Origin: Endozoicomonas sp. NE40
GTDB taxonomy: Bacteria > Pseudomonadota > Gammaproteobacteria > Pseudomonadales > Endozoicomonadaceae
DNA length: 64,000 nucleotides
Assembly (NCBI RefSeq): GCF_040549045.1
Contig: NZ_JBEWTB010000002.1
Coordinates: forward strand, 1,519,501 to 1,583,500
Direction: 5' to 3'
Shown here: piece after piece, positions 27,962 through 36,309 of the stretch
Numbering within the stretch: the first letter of the stretch is position 1
Layout of the letters: each line of letters starts with the position of its first letter
Position numbers and translations under genes: made by a program
Notes under the pieces: model-generated
Databases searched by the model: none
Seen by the model: only the letters and a program-made list of their open reading frames with translations
Told to the model about the DNA's origin: nothing

Positions 27962-28607
27962 CCAGCAGGCCTGGAGTTTGTCTGGCTGGAGTGTATTGAT
28001 CTTCAGGACCAGGACCAGGACGATTTCTATAACTAGGCCAGGTCAAGTGCTCCAGGCTTGTATCTCCGTAACGGGAGCGACAAAAATCACAATGAATTCT
28101 GGGATAGCAATGACCCGTCTTAAATAAGATATTTAGGACTGTTTTAAGACGTAAGTAGTAGCCTTCGCATGGCTCCAGAGTAACAACATCATAAAAACGA
28201 AAAGGATGTTGTGACAAAGTTCGATACTCGCCGGTTCGGTATTTCACCATCACTTCCTTAAGATCCGGAATGTCGCCCCAGGACGAGCCACTTTTGTGCA
28301 ACAAAAGATAATTAACCACTTTTTCTTGTGGTAAAGCTGCTTCCAAAGGAGGAGCACTTCCTTGCATGTAAAGGTGAGGCGCGCCTAATAGTGGTGTACC
28401 GTGAGGGCCGTAGAAAAAGAGTGTTGTCCAGTTTGGTGTATAAAAGTGACTTGAGGGTTCCATAGAACCATCACACTTAGACTCAAACAAGCCATGGCAA
28501 CTGATAATCAAGTTTTGGATGTTATCACCCAGATTCTTACAGGTGTACAACTTTAAACATGATTTTAATTTTTCCGTCTTGACTCTTGACCGTGTCGGAA
28601 ATTTCAT
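27942..28607 (-). CDS. Hypothetical protein, possibly Stv-like
   Basis: A 221-residue protein with no signal peptide. Its N-terminal region has N-L-I-I-S-C-H-G-L-F-E and T-L-F-F-Y-G-P-H-G-T-P-L, a layout reminiscent of 'putative adhesin Stv' domains found in host-associated bacteria (strand, S-x-H-G, then F-Y-x-x-x-G). The middle is hydrophobic-charged mixed, and a C-H-C-D-F-C-like cysteine cluster (H-C-D-F-C) lies near residue 173. The 3' end overlaps the transposase remnant by about 20 bases, so the original C-terminus may have been replaced. The family call is tentative. Confidence 0.4.
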   Translation of the reverse strand: MKFPTRSRVKTEKLKSCLKLYTCKNLGDNIQNLIISCHGLFESKCDGSMEPSSHFYTPNWTTLFFYGPHGTPLLGAPHLYMQGSAPPLEAALPQEKVVNYLLLHKSGSSWGDIPDLKEVMVKYRTGEYRTLSQHPFRFYDVVTLEPCEGYYLRLKTVLNILFKTGHCYPRIHCDFCRSRYGDTSLEHLTWPSYRNRPGPGPEDQYTPARQTPGLLDDWVIL

Positions 28608-28657
28608 GAAAAGTACTCTGCATCAACTCAACCGAGCAGGCAACCAAGCATACAATA

Positions 28658-28875
28658 TTACTGATGTTTTGAAGACAACAAGATGGTTCCCACCTGTCGA
28701 AAAACGCTTATCGCCTGTGTCTTCAGCAGGTCAGGGTAACCACCAGTATTGAAAATAAACTCGACAAAATCCTGAGCGGTGTCTTTAACCAGTTTTATGG
28801 CCTGATGCTTACAAGCAATGCCGGGGCAATGCTCACGAAGGGCAGCTTTTCTGGTGCTATTTGTTTGACGACTTT
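28658..28875 (-). pseudogene. ORF remnant without a start codon
   Basis: About 70 codons are open on the minus strand between two stops and include A-L-R-E-H-C-P-G-I-A-C-K and D-F-V-E-F-I-F-N-T-G-G-Y-P-D. The stretch has protein-like composition but no usable start and no family that I recognise. It is probably a decayed gene piece in the accessory insert. The rest of 28608-28990 shows no other gene. Confidence 0.3.
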
Positions 28876-28990
28876 ATATCACCACAAACAGCTCTTTTTT
28901 CTTTGCCCCTGAGTGTCAAAGTGACCGGTATGTCGGGGTTGCGGCGTCGTAGGAAAAGAACCGCACCCAAACCGGAAAGTAAACCTGAAG

Positions 28991-29749
28991 CTAAACCGGA
29001 GACGGGATATCGACAAACAGGTGTTCAATATCGAATTCCTGCTCCAACCATGCACCCACCGCCTGAACCCCATAACGCTCAGTGGCATGATGGCCAGCAC
29101 TGAAGTAATGAATGCCATTCTCCCGGGCAAAATGAACAGTGGACTCCGAGATTTCGCCACTCACATAAGCATCAACACCCAGGGCGTGAGCCTCTTCAAT
29201 CATCTTCTGCGCCCCACCCGTACACCAGGCGACGGTTGTTATGTCATGAGAACCGCCTTCAATCACCAGAGGTTTCCGCCCCAGTTGCTGCTCCAGTTGT
29301 TCTGATAGCTCTTGAACAGTTTGAACGCCCGCCACGTTGCCCCAGCTACCCACAGGCCGTGGTGTTGATTCCATACCACCTTTTGTTGACCATTGCATAA
29401 GATTTGCCAGCCGGGCATTGTTACCCATGGTCGGGTGACCATCCAGTGGCAGGTGATAGGTAATCAGGCTGATATTGTGCCTGAGCAGCGCTTCAATCCG
29501 GCGACGCTTCATACCGGTAATCGTGGCGTCTTCCCCTTTCCAGAAATAGCCGTGATGCACAAAAATGGCATCCGCCTGCAACTCAATAGCCTTGTCGATC
29601 AATGCCTGACAGGCGGTGACTCCGGTTACAATCCGGTTAATATCCTGTTTGCCCTCGACCTGCAAACCATTGGGGCAATAATCCCTGAACAACCCTGGCT
29701 GAAGTTCATCATCCAGTTTTTCCATCAGCCTTTTGAGGGAAATGCCCAT
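28991..29749 (-). CDS. NIF3/YbgI family dinuclear metal protein
   Basis: A 252-residue NIF3-family protein (E. coli YbgI, 247 residues): N-G-L-Q-V-E-G near the start, the metal-binding V-H-H-G-Y-F-W and T-Y-H-L-P-L-D-G-H-P motifs, and C-terminal S-G-E-I-S-E-S-T and G-H-H-A-T-E-R. The family is annotated as GTP cyclohydrolase type 2 homologues, though the true substrate is unsettled. It is divergent from the DegS-type protease gene, the same pairing as next to algW in Pseudomonas. Confidence 0.93.
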   Translation of the reverse strand: MGISLKRLMEKLDDELQPGLFRDYCPNGLQVEGKQDINRIVTGVTACQALIDKAIELQADAIFVHHGYFWKGEDATITGMKRRRIEALLRHNISLITYHLPLDGHPTMGNNARLANLMQWSTKGGMESTPRPVGSWGNVAGVQTVQELSEQLEQQLGRKPLVIEGGSHDITTVAWCTGGAQKMIEEAHALGVDAYVSGEISESTVHFARENGIHYFSAGHHATERYGVQAVGAWLEQEFDIEHLFVDIPSPV

Positions 29750-29846
29750 GATTCGTCTCCTGTGACTCTATCGTTCCACGCATGGATAACGGTATATTTA
29801 AGTATTCAACCATTATACTGTTTGACTGGCAGTGACAGCGATCACC

Positions 29847-30968
29847 ATGAAAAAAATTCTTCTGCAAATTGGCCTTCCTGTTTTTGTTGGCCTTGTTATT
29901 GGACTTCTGGTGATTGTCATCAAACCTGAGGTGGCTGGTTTTAAGGAAGACAGCTTTACTGCATTCTTCAGCACGTTGTCCAACCGCAGTACCAACCTGC
30001 TGGGAACCGGTCAGGTTTCTTATCGCCATGCGGTCAAAAAGGCTGCTCCGGCAGTGGTGAACATTGCCACCGCCTCTCTGGATCGTTCCGGCACATCAGT
30101 AACCCCTATGCCGTATCGCAACAGCCCTGATACGGACGCTAACCGGGGCTCAGGCGTTATTGTCAGTCCTGATGGCTACCTGCTCACCAATAACCATGTG
30201 ATACAGGGAGCAGAGCGAATTTATGTTTCCATGCAGGACGGCCGTGAAGAAATCGCCTCGGTGGTTGGTCGGGACCCTGATACTGACCTGGCGGTACTGA
30301 AAATCGACCTGAAAGACCTGCCCAGCATTCATCTGGCCGACTCCAGTAAAGCAGAAGTCGGTGATGTTGTGCTGGCTATCGGTAACCCGTTTGGCCTTGG
30401 GCAGACCGTGACCATGGGCATCATCAGTGCCACCGGACGGGATGATCTGCGACTCAATACCTACGAGGATTTTATCCAGACCGACGCAGCCATTAACGTT
30501 GGTAATTCCGGCGGAGCTCTGGTCAACGCCTATGGTGAGCTGATTGGTATCAATACTCTGTTGTTTACCCGGGGAGGTGGCAACGAGGGGGTAGGCTTTG
30601 CCATTCCTTCCAGAATGGCAGAGTTCGTTATGGAATCCATTATCAAGTACGGGCGGGTGATTCGTGGCTGGCTGGGCATTGAATCCCAGCCTCTCAGTGC
30701 TCAGCTGGCTCAGGCTTATGATATAAAAACCAATTCCGGTATCCTGATTTCCGGTGTCTATCAGGGCGGCCCTGCGGATCAGGCCGGTTTGCGCCGGGGC
30801 GATATTCTGACCGGTATCAACAATGTCAGCACCACCGATGGCAACAAAGTCATGAACATGGTGGCTCAGGTGCCACCGGGAACAGAAGTGACATTGCAAA
30901 TTCTGCGTGACAACAAACCCGTAGAGCTAAAAGCAAGAGTCAGTACACGCCCGAGGATGGTTAACTGA
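29847..30968 (+). CDS. degS: DegS/AlgW-type periplasmic serine endoprotease
   Basis: A 373-residue membrane-anchored S1C protease. The start is taken at the ATG 29847; a GTG five codons upstream is the alternative. An uncleaved N-terminal anchor (residues 4-27) precedes the trypsin-like domain with H117 (T-N-N-H-V-I), D147 (D-T-D-L-A-V-L) and S221 (G-N-S-G-G-A-L), and a single PDZ domain covers about residues 270-365. One PDZ and the anchor indicate DegS/AlgW rather than DegP. It senses misfolded porins and starts sigma-E activation by cutting the anti-sigma factor. Confidence 0.93.
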   Translation: MKKILLQIGLPVFVGLVIGLLVIVIKPEVAGFKEDSFTAFFSTLSNRSTNLLGTGQVSYRHAVKKAAPAVVNIATASLDRSGTSVTPMPYRNSPDTDANRGSGVIVSPDGYLLTNNHVIQGAERIYVSMQDGREEIASVVGRDPDTDLAVLKIDLKDLPSIHLADSSKAEVGDVVLAIGNPFGLGQTVTMGIISATGRDDLRLNTYEDFIQTDAAINVGNSGGALVNAYGELIGINTLLFTRGGGNEGVGFAIPSRMAEFVMESIIKYGRVIRGWLGIESQPLSAQLAQAYDIKTNSGILISGVYQGGPADQAGLRRGDILTGINNVSTTDGNKVMNMVAQVPPGTEVTLQILRDNKPVELKARVSTRPRMVN

Positions 30969-30976
30969 CTGAAAAG

Positions 30977-31004
30977 GCAGCCTTCTGATACCTCAGACGG
31001 CTGC
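30977..31004 (-). terminator. Intrinsic terminator of the murA-hisG-hisD side
   Basis: GCAGCC-x-TCTGA pairs with TCAGA-x-GGCTGC around a TACC loop. On the minus strand the hairpin is followed by CTTTTC, so it terminates transcription after hisD; on the plus strand it also follows the degS stop. Confidence 0.65.
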
Positions 31005-31016
31005 TATCAAAAAAAG

Positions 31017-32339
31017 CTACTTCCTGATCCTGAATTCCGCCGACCGGGCGTGAGCTGTTAAGGATTCTCCCCTGGCCAGCACCGAAGCCACTTTACCCAT
31101 TTCAGAGGCTCCCTTGTCCGAAAAATGAATCAGGGATGAACGTTTCTGAAAATCATAAACGCCTAGGGGTGAAGAAAACCGAGCTGTTCCCGAGGTCGGT
31201 AATACATGATTAGGACCTGCGCAGTAATCACCCAGCGCTTCAGCGGTATGACGACCCATAAAAATCGCACCGGCATGCCGGATATCCGGCAACAGGACTT
31301 CCGGGTTTGCCACAGACAACTCCAGATGCTCCGGCGCAATATGATTAACGACATCACAGGCCACTTTCATATTGGGTACATGAATCAGGGCTCCACGCTT
31401 ATTGATCGAAGCTTTAATAATCTCCCTGCGCTCCAGGTCCTGCACCAGATGGTTCATGCAGTCATCCACTTCATGTAAAAATTCAAGGTCATCGGAAACC
31501 AGAATGGCCTGAGCGTCTTCATCATGTTCAGCCTGGGAGAACAGGTCCATGGCAATCCAGTCAGGGTCGGTTAAACCGTCGCAGACCACCATAATCTCTG
31601 AAGGTCCCGCAATCATATCAATGCCCACCTGTCCAAAGACTTCCCGCTTTGCGGTCGCCACATAGATATTTCCCGGGCCTACAATCTTGTCTACCCGAGG
31701 CACTGTTTCTGTGCCATAAGCCAGAGCAGCAATCGCCTGAGCCCCGCCAATGGTAAAGACTTTATGCACGCCAGCCAGAGCAGCGGCGGCCAGAACCATA
31801 TCATTGATCACACCGTCTGGCGTCGGCACCACCATAATAATTTCTTCTACACCCGCCACATGTGCAGGAATAGCGTTCATCAACACTGATGAGGGGTATG
31901 TTGCCTGACCTCCCGGCACATACAGCCCGACACGATCCATTGGCTGAACCTTCTGTCCAAGCTTTGTGCCGTGGCGCTCTTTGTAGGTCCAGGATTCCAG
32001 CACCTGTCGTTTATGGTAACTGCGAATTCTGGCGGCAGCAGTTTCCAGTGCTTCGCGCTGTTCGCCAGGAATGGCATCTAACGCATTCTGCAGCTGCTGC
32101 TCACTGACGGTCAGCTCTTTCATTGAACTGGCAGACACTCGATCAAAACGACGACTGTAGTCCAGTAGCGCTCCGTCGCCCCGTTTGCGAACAGCGGTTA
32201 TGATGTCCTTAACGATGCCGTGAACCTTATCATCCGACACGCTTTCCCATGCCAGAAGATGCGCAAGCTGTTGTCTGAAGTTGTCATCGTGATAATCCAG
32301 ACGGGCAGGTTTCAGTATTTTTGTTGTCATGGTCAGCAT
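31017..32339 (-). CDS. hisD: Histidinol dehydrogenase
   Basis: A 440-residue zinc enzyme catalysing the last two oxidations of histidine synthesis (histidinol to histidine, with NAD). Typical motifs are G-P-G-N-I-Y-V-A-T-A-K-R, A-G-P-S-E-I, Q-A-E-H-D-E-D-A-Q and the C-terminal G-D-Y-C-A-G-P-N-H-V-L-P-T. The frame overlaps hisG by seven bases if it starts at 32339; an ATG three codons later (32330) would follow the GGAG site at a more normal distance. The usual downstream hisC of Pseudomonas is absent here. Confidence 0.97.
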   Translation of the reverse strand: MLTMTTKILKPARLDYHDDNFRQQLAHLLAWESVSDDKVHGIVKDIITAVRKRGDGALLDYSRRFDRVSASSMKELTVSEQQLQNALDAIPGEQREALETAAARIRSYHKRQVLESWTYKERHGTKLGQKVQPMDRVGLYVPGGQATYPSSVLMNAIPAHVAGVEEIIMVVPTPDGVINDMVLAAAALAGVHKVFTIGGAQAIAALAYGTETVPRVDKIVGPGNIYVATAKREVFGQVGIDMIAGPSEIMVVCDGLTDPDWIAMDLFSQAEHDEDAQAILVSDDLEFLHEVDDCMNHLVQDLERREIIKASINKRGALIHVPNMKVACDVVNHIAPEHLELSVANPEVLLPDIRHAGAIFMGRHTAEALGDYCAGPNHVLPTSGTARFSSPLGVYDFQKRSSLIHFSDKGASEMGKVASVLARGESLTAHARSAEFRIRK

Positions 32340-32971
32340 GTCTCCTGAACAGCGCGGGACATTTGATCAATTAACTGGCTGACAGCGTCGTGTTTAACCT
32401 TCATGGAGGCTTTGTTCACCACCAGCCGTGAAGAAATGGTTCGTATCAGGTCTCTGGGTTCAAGGCCGTTGGCACGCAGCGTATTGCCGGTATCCACCAC
32501 ATCGATAATGATATCAGCCAGCCCCACCAGCGGTGCCAGCTCCATTGAACCGTAAAGTTTGATGATATCTGCCTGCCGGCCAATGGAAGCATAGTATTGT
32601 CTGGCAAGATTGACGAACTTGGTCGCCACTCTGATACGTCCCTCAGGTTCGGGAACACCGACTTTTCCTGCTGTCATCAGCTTGCAGCGGGCGATATTCA
32701 GGTCCAGTGGTTCATAGAGTTCTGTCGAACCATGCTCAAGCAGCACATCCTTTCCCGCAACCCCTATATCAGCCGCACCATATTCTACATAGGTTGGTAC
32801 ATCACTGGCACGCACAATCAGCAGGTTCACGTCAGGATGGGTAGTGGGAATAATCAGCTTACGGCTCTGACCCGGATCTTCTGCCAGTTCGATACCGGCC
32901 GCCTTAAGCAAAGGCAAAGTGTCTTTGAGGATACGCCCTTTGGAGAGAGCAATGGTAATCTGACTGGACAT
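32333..32971 (-). CDS. hisG: ATP phosphoribosyltransferase, short form
   Basis: A 212-residue HisG that condenses ATP and PRPP in the first, feedback-regulated step of histidine synthesis. It has the catalytic core (I-A-L-S-K-G-R near the start, D-I-G-V-A-G-K-D, and D-I-I-I-D-V-V-D-T-G-N-T-L) but lacks the roughly 80-residue C-terminal regulatory domain of the long form. Short HisG proteins need the HisRS-like partner HisZ, which must be encoded elsewhere. It is translationally coupled to hisD. Confidence 0.96.
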   Translation of the reverse strand: MSSQITIALSKGRILKDTLPLLKAAGIELAEDPGQSRKLIIPTTHPDVNLLIVRASDVPTYVEYGAADIGVAGKDVLLEHGSTELYEPLDLNIARCKLMTAGKVGVPEPEGRIRVATKFVNLARQYYASIGRQADIIKLYGSMELAPLVGLADIIIDVVDTGNTLRANGLEPRDLIRTISSRLVVNKASMKVKHDAVSQLIDQMSRAVQETC

Positions 32972-33047
32972 CTTGATCAGGTTTCCTTATTTGTTATTCC
33001 GCCCTGAAGATTCCGTAGTTTACACAACTTTTTAAGTATTTATTAAC

Positions 33048-33075
33048 AAAAAAGCCAGCGCGAGGCTGGCTTTAA
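33048..33075 (-). terminator. Intrinsic terminator after murA
   Basis: AAAGCCAGC / GCTGGCTTT with a five-base loop (33051-33073). Read on the minus strand it is followed by TTTTTTG, a textbook rho-independent terminator 25 bases past the murA stop. It separates murA from hisG. Confidence 0.85.
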
Positions 33076-33100
33076 GGCATTATTGAAAGCAGTCGGAGAC

Positions 33101-34363
33101 TTACCCCGCAACGCGGCGAATACTGGCACCCAGCTGTTGCAGCTTCTCTTCAATACATTCGTAACCACGGTCGATGTGGTAAATACGCTCAACCCGGGTA
33201 TCACCTTCCGCTACCAGACCGGCAATGACCAGGCTGGCAGAAGCACGCAGGTCGGTCGCCATGACCGGGGCCGCTTTAAGGTTTTCCACCCCTTTGATAA
33301 TCACGGTATTGCCTTCGACCACCACGTCAGCGCCCATGCGTTTCATTTCCTGAACGTGCATAAAGCGGTTTTCGAACACGGTTTCAGTGATGTGTCCGGT
33401 GCCTTCTGCAATGATGTTCAGCGCTGTGAACTGCGCCTGAATATCCGTAGGCATTGCCGGATAAGGTGCGGTTTTCAGGTCAACGGCCTGTGGTCGCTTA
33501 CCTTTCATATCCAGCTCAATCCAGTCTTCACCCCACTCAACGCAGGCACCGGCTTCACGCAGTTTCAGCAGAATGGCATCCAGAATGTCTGGTTGAGTAT
33601 CTTTCAGGCGAACGCGGCCACCGGTGGCTGCTGCAGCAATCAGGTAAGTACCGGTTTCAATGCGGTCAGGCAGTACAGAGTAGGTGCAGCCGTTCAGGCG
33701 TTCAACACCCTGAACACGGATCGTGTCGGTACCCGCACCTTCAATTTTGGCGCCCATGGTCATCAGGCAGTCAGCCAGATCCACCACTTCCGGTTCGCGG
33801 GCAGCGTTTTCAATAATGGTTTCGCCGTCTGCCAGACAGGCCGCCATCAGAATGTTCTCAGTACCGGTTACTGTGACGGTATCCATAAAGATACGGGCGC
33901 CTTTCAGACGATCCTTGATGCTCGCCTTGATGTAACCGTCTTCCACAACGATATCCGCTCCCATCGCCTGCAGGCCGCGGATGTGCAGGTCTACCGGACG
34001 GCTACCAATCGCACAGCCACCCGGCAGGGAAACTTCAGCACGGCCAAAACGAGCCAGCAGCGGTCCCAGTACCAGAATGGAGGCCCGCATGGTTTTAACC
34101 AGTTCGTAAGGGGCTCGCAGCTGTTTGATGGTGCTGGCATGAACTTCTACGTTCATGCGTTCGTCCACCATCAGGTCTACGCCCATGCAGCCAAACAGCT
34201 CAAACATGGTCGTAATATCGTGCAGGTGAGGCAGGTTGCAAACCGTTACCGGGTCGTCAGCCAGCAGAGTCGCAGCCAGAATAGGCAAAGCGGAGTTCTT
34301 GGCGCCGGAAATCCGAATTTCGCCGTCCAGACGATTTCCGCCTGTAATGATCAATTTATCCAT
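33101..34363 (-). CDS. murA: UDP-N-acetylglucosamine 1-carboxyvinyltransferase
   Basis: MurA transfers enolpyruvate from PEP to UDP-GlcNAc, the first committed step of peptidoglycan synthesis in the cytosol. From the start M-D-K-L-I-I-T-G-G (34363, GGTGG site upstream) it has 420 residues, as in E. coli (419); a longer frame to 34408 would overlap ibaG. The catalytic, fosfomycin-sensitive cysteine is C117 in P-G-G-C-A-I-G-S-R-P-V-D. The EPSP-synthase-like repeat motifs are intact. It follows ibaG by 23 bases in the mla-ibaG-murA unit. Confidence 0.98.
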   Translation of the reverse strand: MDKLIITGGNRLDGEIRISGAKNSALPILAATLLADDPVTVCNLPHLHDITTMFELFGCMGVDLMVDERMNVEVHASTIKQLRAPYELVKTMRASILVLGPLLARFGRAEVSLPGGCAIGSRPVDLHIRGLQAMGADIVVEDGYIKASIKDRLKGARIFMDTVTVTGTENILMAACLADGETIIENAAREPEVVDLADCLMTMGAKIEGAGTDTIRVQGVERLNGCTYSVLPDRIETGTYLIAAAATGGRVRLKDTQPDILDAILLKLREAGACVEWGEDWIELDMKGKRPQAVDLKTAPYPAMPTDIQAQFTALNIIAEGTGHITETVFENRFMHVQEMKRMGADVVVEGNTVIIKGVENLKAAPVMATDLRASASLVIAGLVAEGDTRVERIYHIDRGYECIEEKLQQLGASIRRVAG

Positions 34364-34386
34364 CAGGTTCCACCAGAGCCCTTCAA

Positions 34387-34629
34387 TTAACTGTTGCGCT
34401 GCTGCCATTCAGACTGCGTCAGAGTCACCATGGTCACCGCATGAATCTCACCGCTGGCAATCATCCCGTTCAGGTGCTGATACACCATTTGCTGGCGTTT
34501 CACTGGCATGGCACCCTGAAATTCATCACTGATGATGGTCAGGCGAAAGTCACAGCCCTCCCCTTCAACCAGAACCTCAGAACCTTGAATTTTCTCTTCC
34601 AGCAGCGCCTTTACCTGGGTGGCTAGCAT
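34387..34629 (-). CDS. ibaG: BolA-family protein IbaG
   Basis: An 80-residue BolA-like protein from the ATG 34629, which has an AGGTG site; the frame could extend to 34647 but without a better site. It carries the family pattern G-x-x-C-D-F-R-L-T-I-I-S-D-E-F and R-Q-Q-M-V-Y-Q. IbaG binds iron-sulfur clusters with monothiol glutaredoxin and is linked to acid resistance. Its place between the mla genes and murA is conserved in gammaproteobacteria. Confidence 0.93.
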   Translation of the reverse strand: MLATQVKALLEEKIQGSEVLVEGEGCDFRLTIISDEFQGAMPVKRQQMVYQHLNGMIASGEIHAVTMVTLTQSEWQQRNS

Positions 34630-34831
34630 GCACTCACCTCGTAGCAACAGCCATGGAAACCGACAGAATCATCAAAGCGTTAGACGTATGTCCACGAGAG
34701 CATGTCGACAGGATTCCATGGATCATAAAACAGTTAACAAGCCTGTCATTTGAACAAATACAGGCTCGGGGCAAATCGGGCAATGATATATGACCTCCCG
34801 ACCAGCCACAAGCACCGGTCGGTCAAACAGC

Positions 34832-35152
34832 TCAGCCAGACGGGCAGGAAGACGCTTCGAGCAGCTTATCGATACCACAGACCTTGGCAAGGGCCTGTAG
34901 TTCCACAGGAATGTCAGAAAAGCAGAAAGCCGTGTTGTAGTTTTCAGCCAGCCGCAGCCAGGACAGGCAAACAGAAAGGGTAGCACTGTCGCCCTTGTGG
35001 AGTTCCTTAAAGCTTATCCTGACTGAAGACTGACCGGCCTGCAGTTCGCTCTGCAGCAGCTGGCGACCGTATTCTTCCACCACAGCAGCGTTATCAAAAG
35101 TCACTATACCCTTAAGGGCATAGAGACCCGGTTCAAGGCGTTCCAGTGGCAT
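34832..35152 (-). CDS. mlaB: STAS-domain protein MlaB
   Basis: A 106-residue STAS-domain protein that binds the MlaF ATPase and stabilises the inner-membrane MlaFEDB complex for phospholipid transport. The STAS phosphorylation-loop region reads H-K-G-D-S-A-T-L-S. It follows mlaC by three bases and ends the mla unit. A gap of about 200 bases separates it from ibaG and holds no gene. Confidence 0.88.
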   Translation of the reverse strand: MPLERLEPGLYALKGIVTFDNAAVVEEYGRQLLQSELQAGQSSVRISFKELHKGDSATLSVCLSWLRLAENYNTAFCFSDIPVELQALAKVCGIDKLLEASSCPSG

Positions 35153-35155
35153 AGG

Positions 35156-35827
35156 TTATTTACCCGCTTTTATGTCTTTGCCCCGCATAATCTCAGCCCA
35201 GTTATCCACTACCGTCTCAACCTTGCCATAGCGATCCACAGCGTCGGCAAACTGGGTCTGGAACTGTTTGGCAATATTGATACCGTCCACCGTAATATTA
35301 CGCAGTTTCCAGCGACCGTCGGTGTGTACCATGGAGTAGAAAATATCAACACTCCGGGTACTGGTTCTGACACTCATCTTCACCGGGATACGGCTGATAT
35401 CTCCGGCAATGTACTTTTTCAGCTGGCTTTCAGGGGTTTTCTCCACAGATTCAATGGTCAGACTGGTGTCATCCAGTGACAGTAAGGCATTGCTGTAAAA
35501 TCTCAGCAGGCTGTCCTTGAAGGTGGCTTCAAACTTATCGACCTGTTCGGGGCTGCGTCGGGTGTATTTTCCCATGACATAACGGGCAATCTGGTCAAAA
35601 GCCACCACCGGTGATAACAGGCGATCCACTTCTTTAACAAAACCATCCCGGTCTTTTTTGTATTCTTCTTTATTTTTGTCAAACAGGTTCAGTAAATTCC
35701 GGGTAATCTTCTCCACTTCAATTTCGGGAGGCTGTATCTGCGGCGCTGCCAAAGCTGTTGATGCCAACAGCAAGGTGACGACTCCGAAGAAAAACTGCCG
35801 TATTGAAACAACCATTGTTTTGCTCAT
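35156..35827 (-). CDS. mlaC: Periplasmic phospholipid-binding protein MlaC
   Basis: A 223-residue exported protein with a cleavable signal peptide (residues 1-27, A-L-A-A) and the Ttg2/MlaC domain, recognisable by Y-V-M-G-K-Y-T-R, the R-S-V-D-I-F-Y-S-M strand and the W-K-L-R-N-I-T-V-D-G-I-N motif. MlaC carries phospholipids between the outer-membrane MlaA complex and MlaFEDB. MlaA is not encoded in this window. Confidence 0.95.
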   Translation of the reverse strand: MSKTMVVSIRQFFFGVVTLLLASTALAAPQIQPPEIEVEKITRNLLNLFDKNKEEYKKDRDGFVKEVDRLLSPVVAFDQIARYVMGKYTRRSPEQVDKFEATFKDSLLRFYSNALLSLDDTSLTIESVEKTPESQLKKYIAGDISRIPVKMSVRTSTRSVDIFYSMVHTDGRWKLRNITVDGINIAKQFQTQFADAVDRYGKVETVVDNWAEIMRGKDIKAGK

Positions 35828-35841
35828 AATGACCGCCTGTT

Positions 35842-36309
35842 TTATTTATCGTCCTTATTCACTGCCCCGAGCAGGAACTTGCCGATCAGTTCTTCCAGAA
35901 TAACGGCTGACTGGGTATCCTCAAAACGCCCTCCATCCTTGAGGTAATCTTCATCCCCACCAACACTGATACCGATATATTTTTCTCCCAGAAAGCCTGC
36001 TGTCACAATGGATGCAGTACTGTCGATGGGAATATTGTCGATATCGGCATCGATTTCCATATCAACCCGTGCCATATAAGTGTGTTTATCCAGACTGACC
36101 TGTGTGACCTTGCCGATAATCACACCAGCCAGAGCTACTTTAGCCCTGGGTTTCAGGGCGCCGGTGTTATCAAACATGGCATGAACCTGATAAGTTTGGT
36201 GATCCGCGCCTAATGACAAACCACTGACTTTTAATGCCAGCACGATCAGAGCCAGCACACCGGCAATCATAAAACCGCCGACACTGATTTCTACTGTTTT
36301 CATCCTCAT
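35842..36309 (-). CDS. mlaD: MCE-domain protein MlaD
   Basis: A 155-residue protein with one N-terminal membrane helix (about residues 12-32) and a single MCE domain: V-H-A-M-F-D-N-T-G-A-L-K-P-R-A-K-V-A, the family core G-V-I-I-G-K-V-T, and G-F-L-G-E-K-Y-I-G-I. MlaD forms the hexameric ring on MlaE through which lipids pass. It shares its first base with the end of mlaE. Confidence 0.96.
   Translation of the reverse strand: MRMKTVEISVGGFMIAGVLALIVLALKVSGLSLGADHQTYQVHAMFDNTGALKPRAKVALAGVIIGKVTQVSLDKHTYMARVDMEIDADIDNIPIDSTASIVTAGFLGEKYIGISVGGDEDYLKDGGRFEDTQSAVILEELIGKFLLGAVNKDDK

Noticed and set aside
28862..28875. TTTGACGACTTTAT shared with the start of the giant gene near 10126
   Set aside because: Only 14 bases, with unrelated flanks; most likely chance.
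33083..34390. 435-codon plus-strand frame opposite murA
   Set aside because: It is the mirror of murA; composition rich in His, Asn and Gln with no motifs, while murA on the other strand is fully recognisable.
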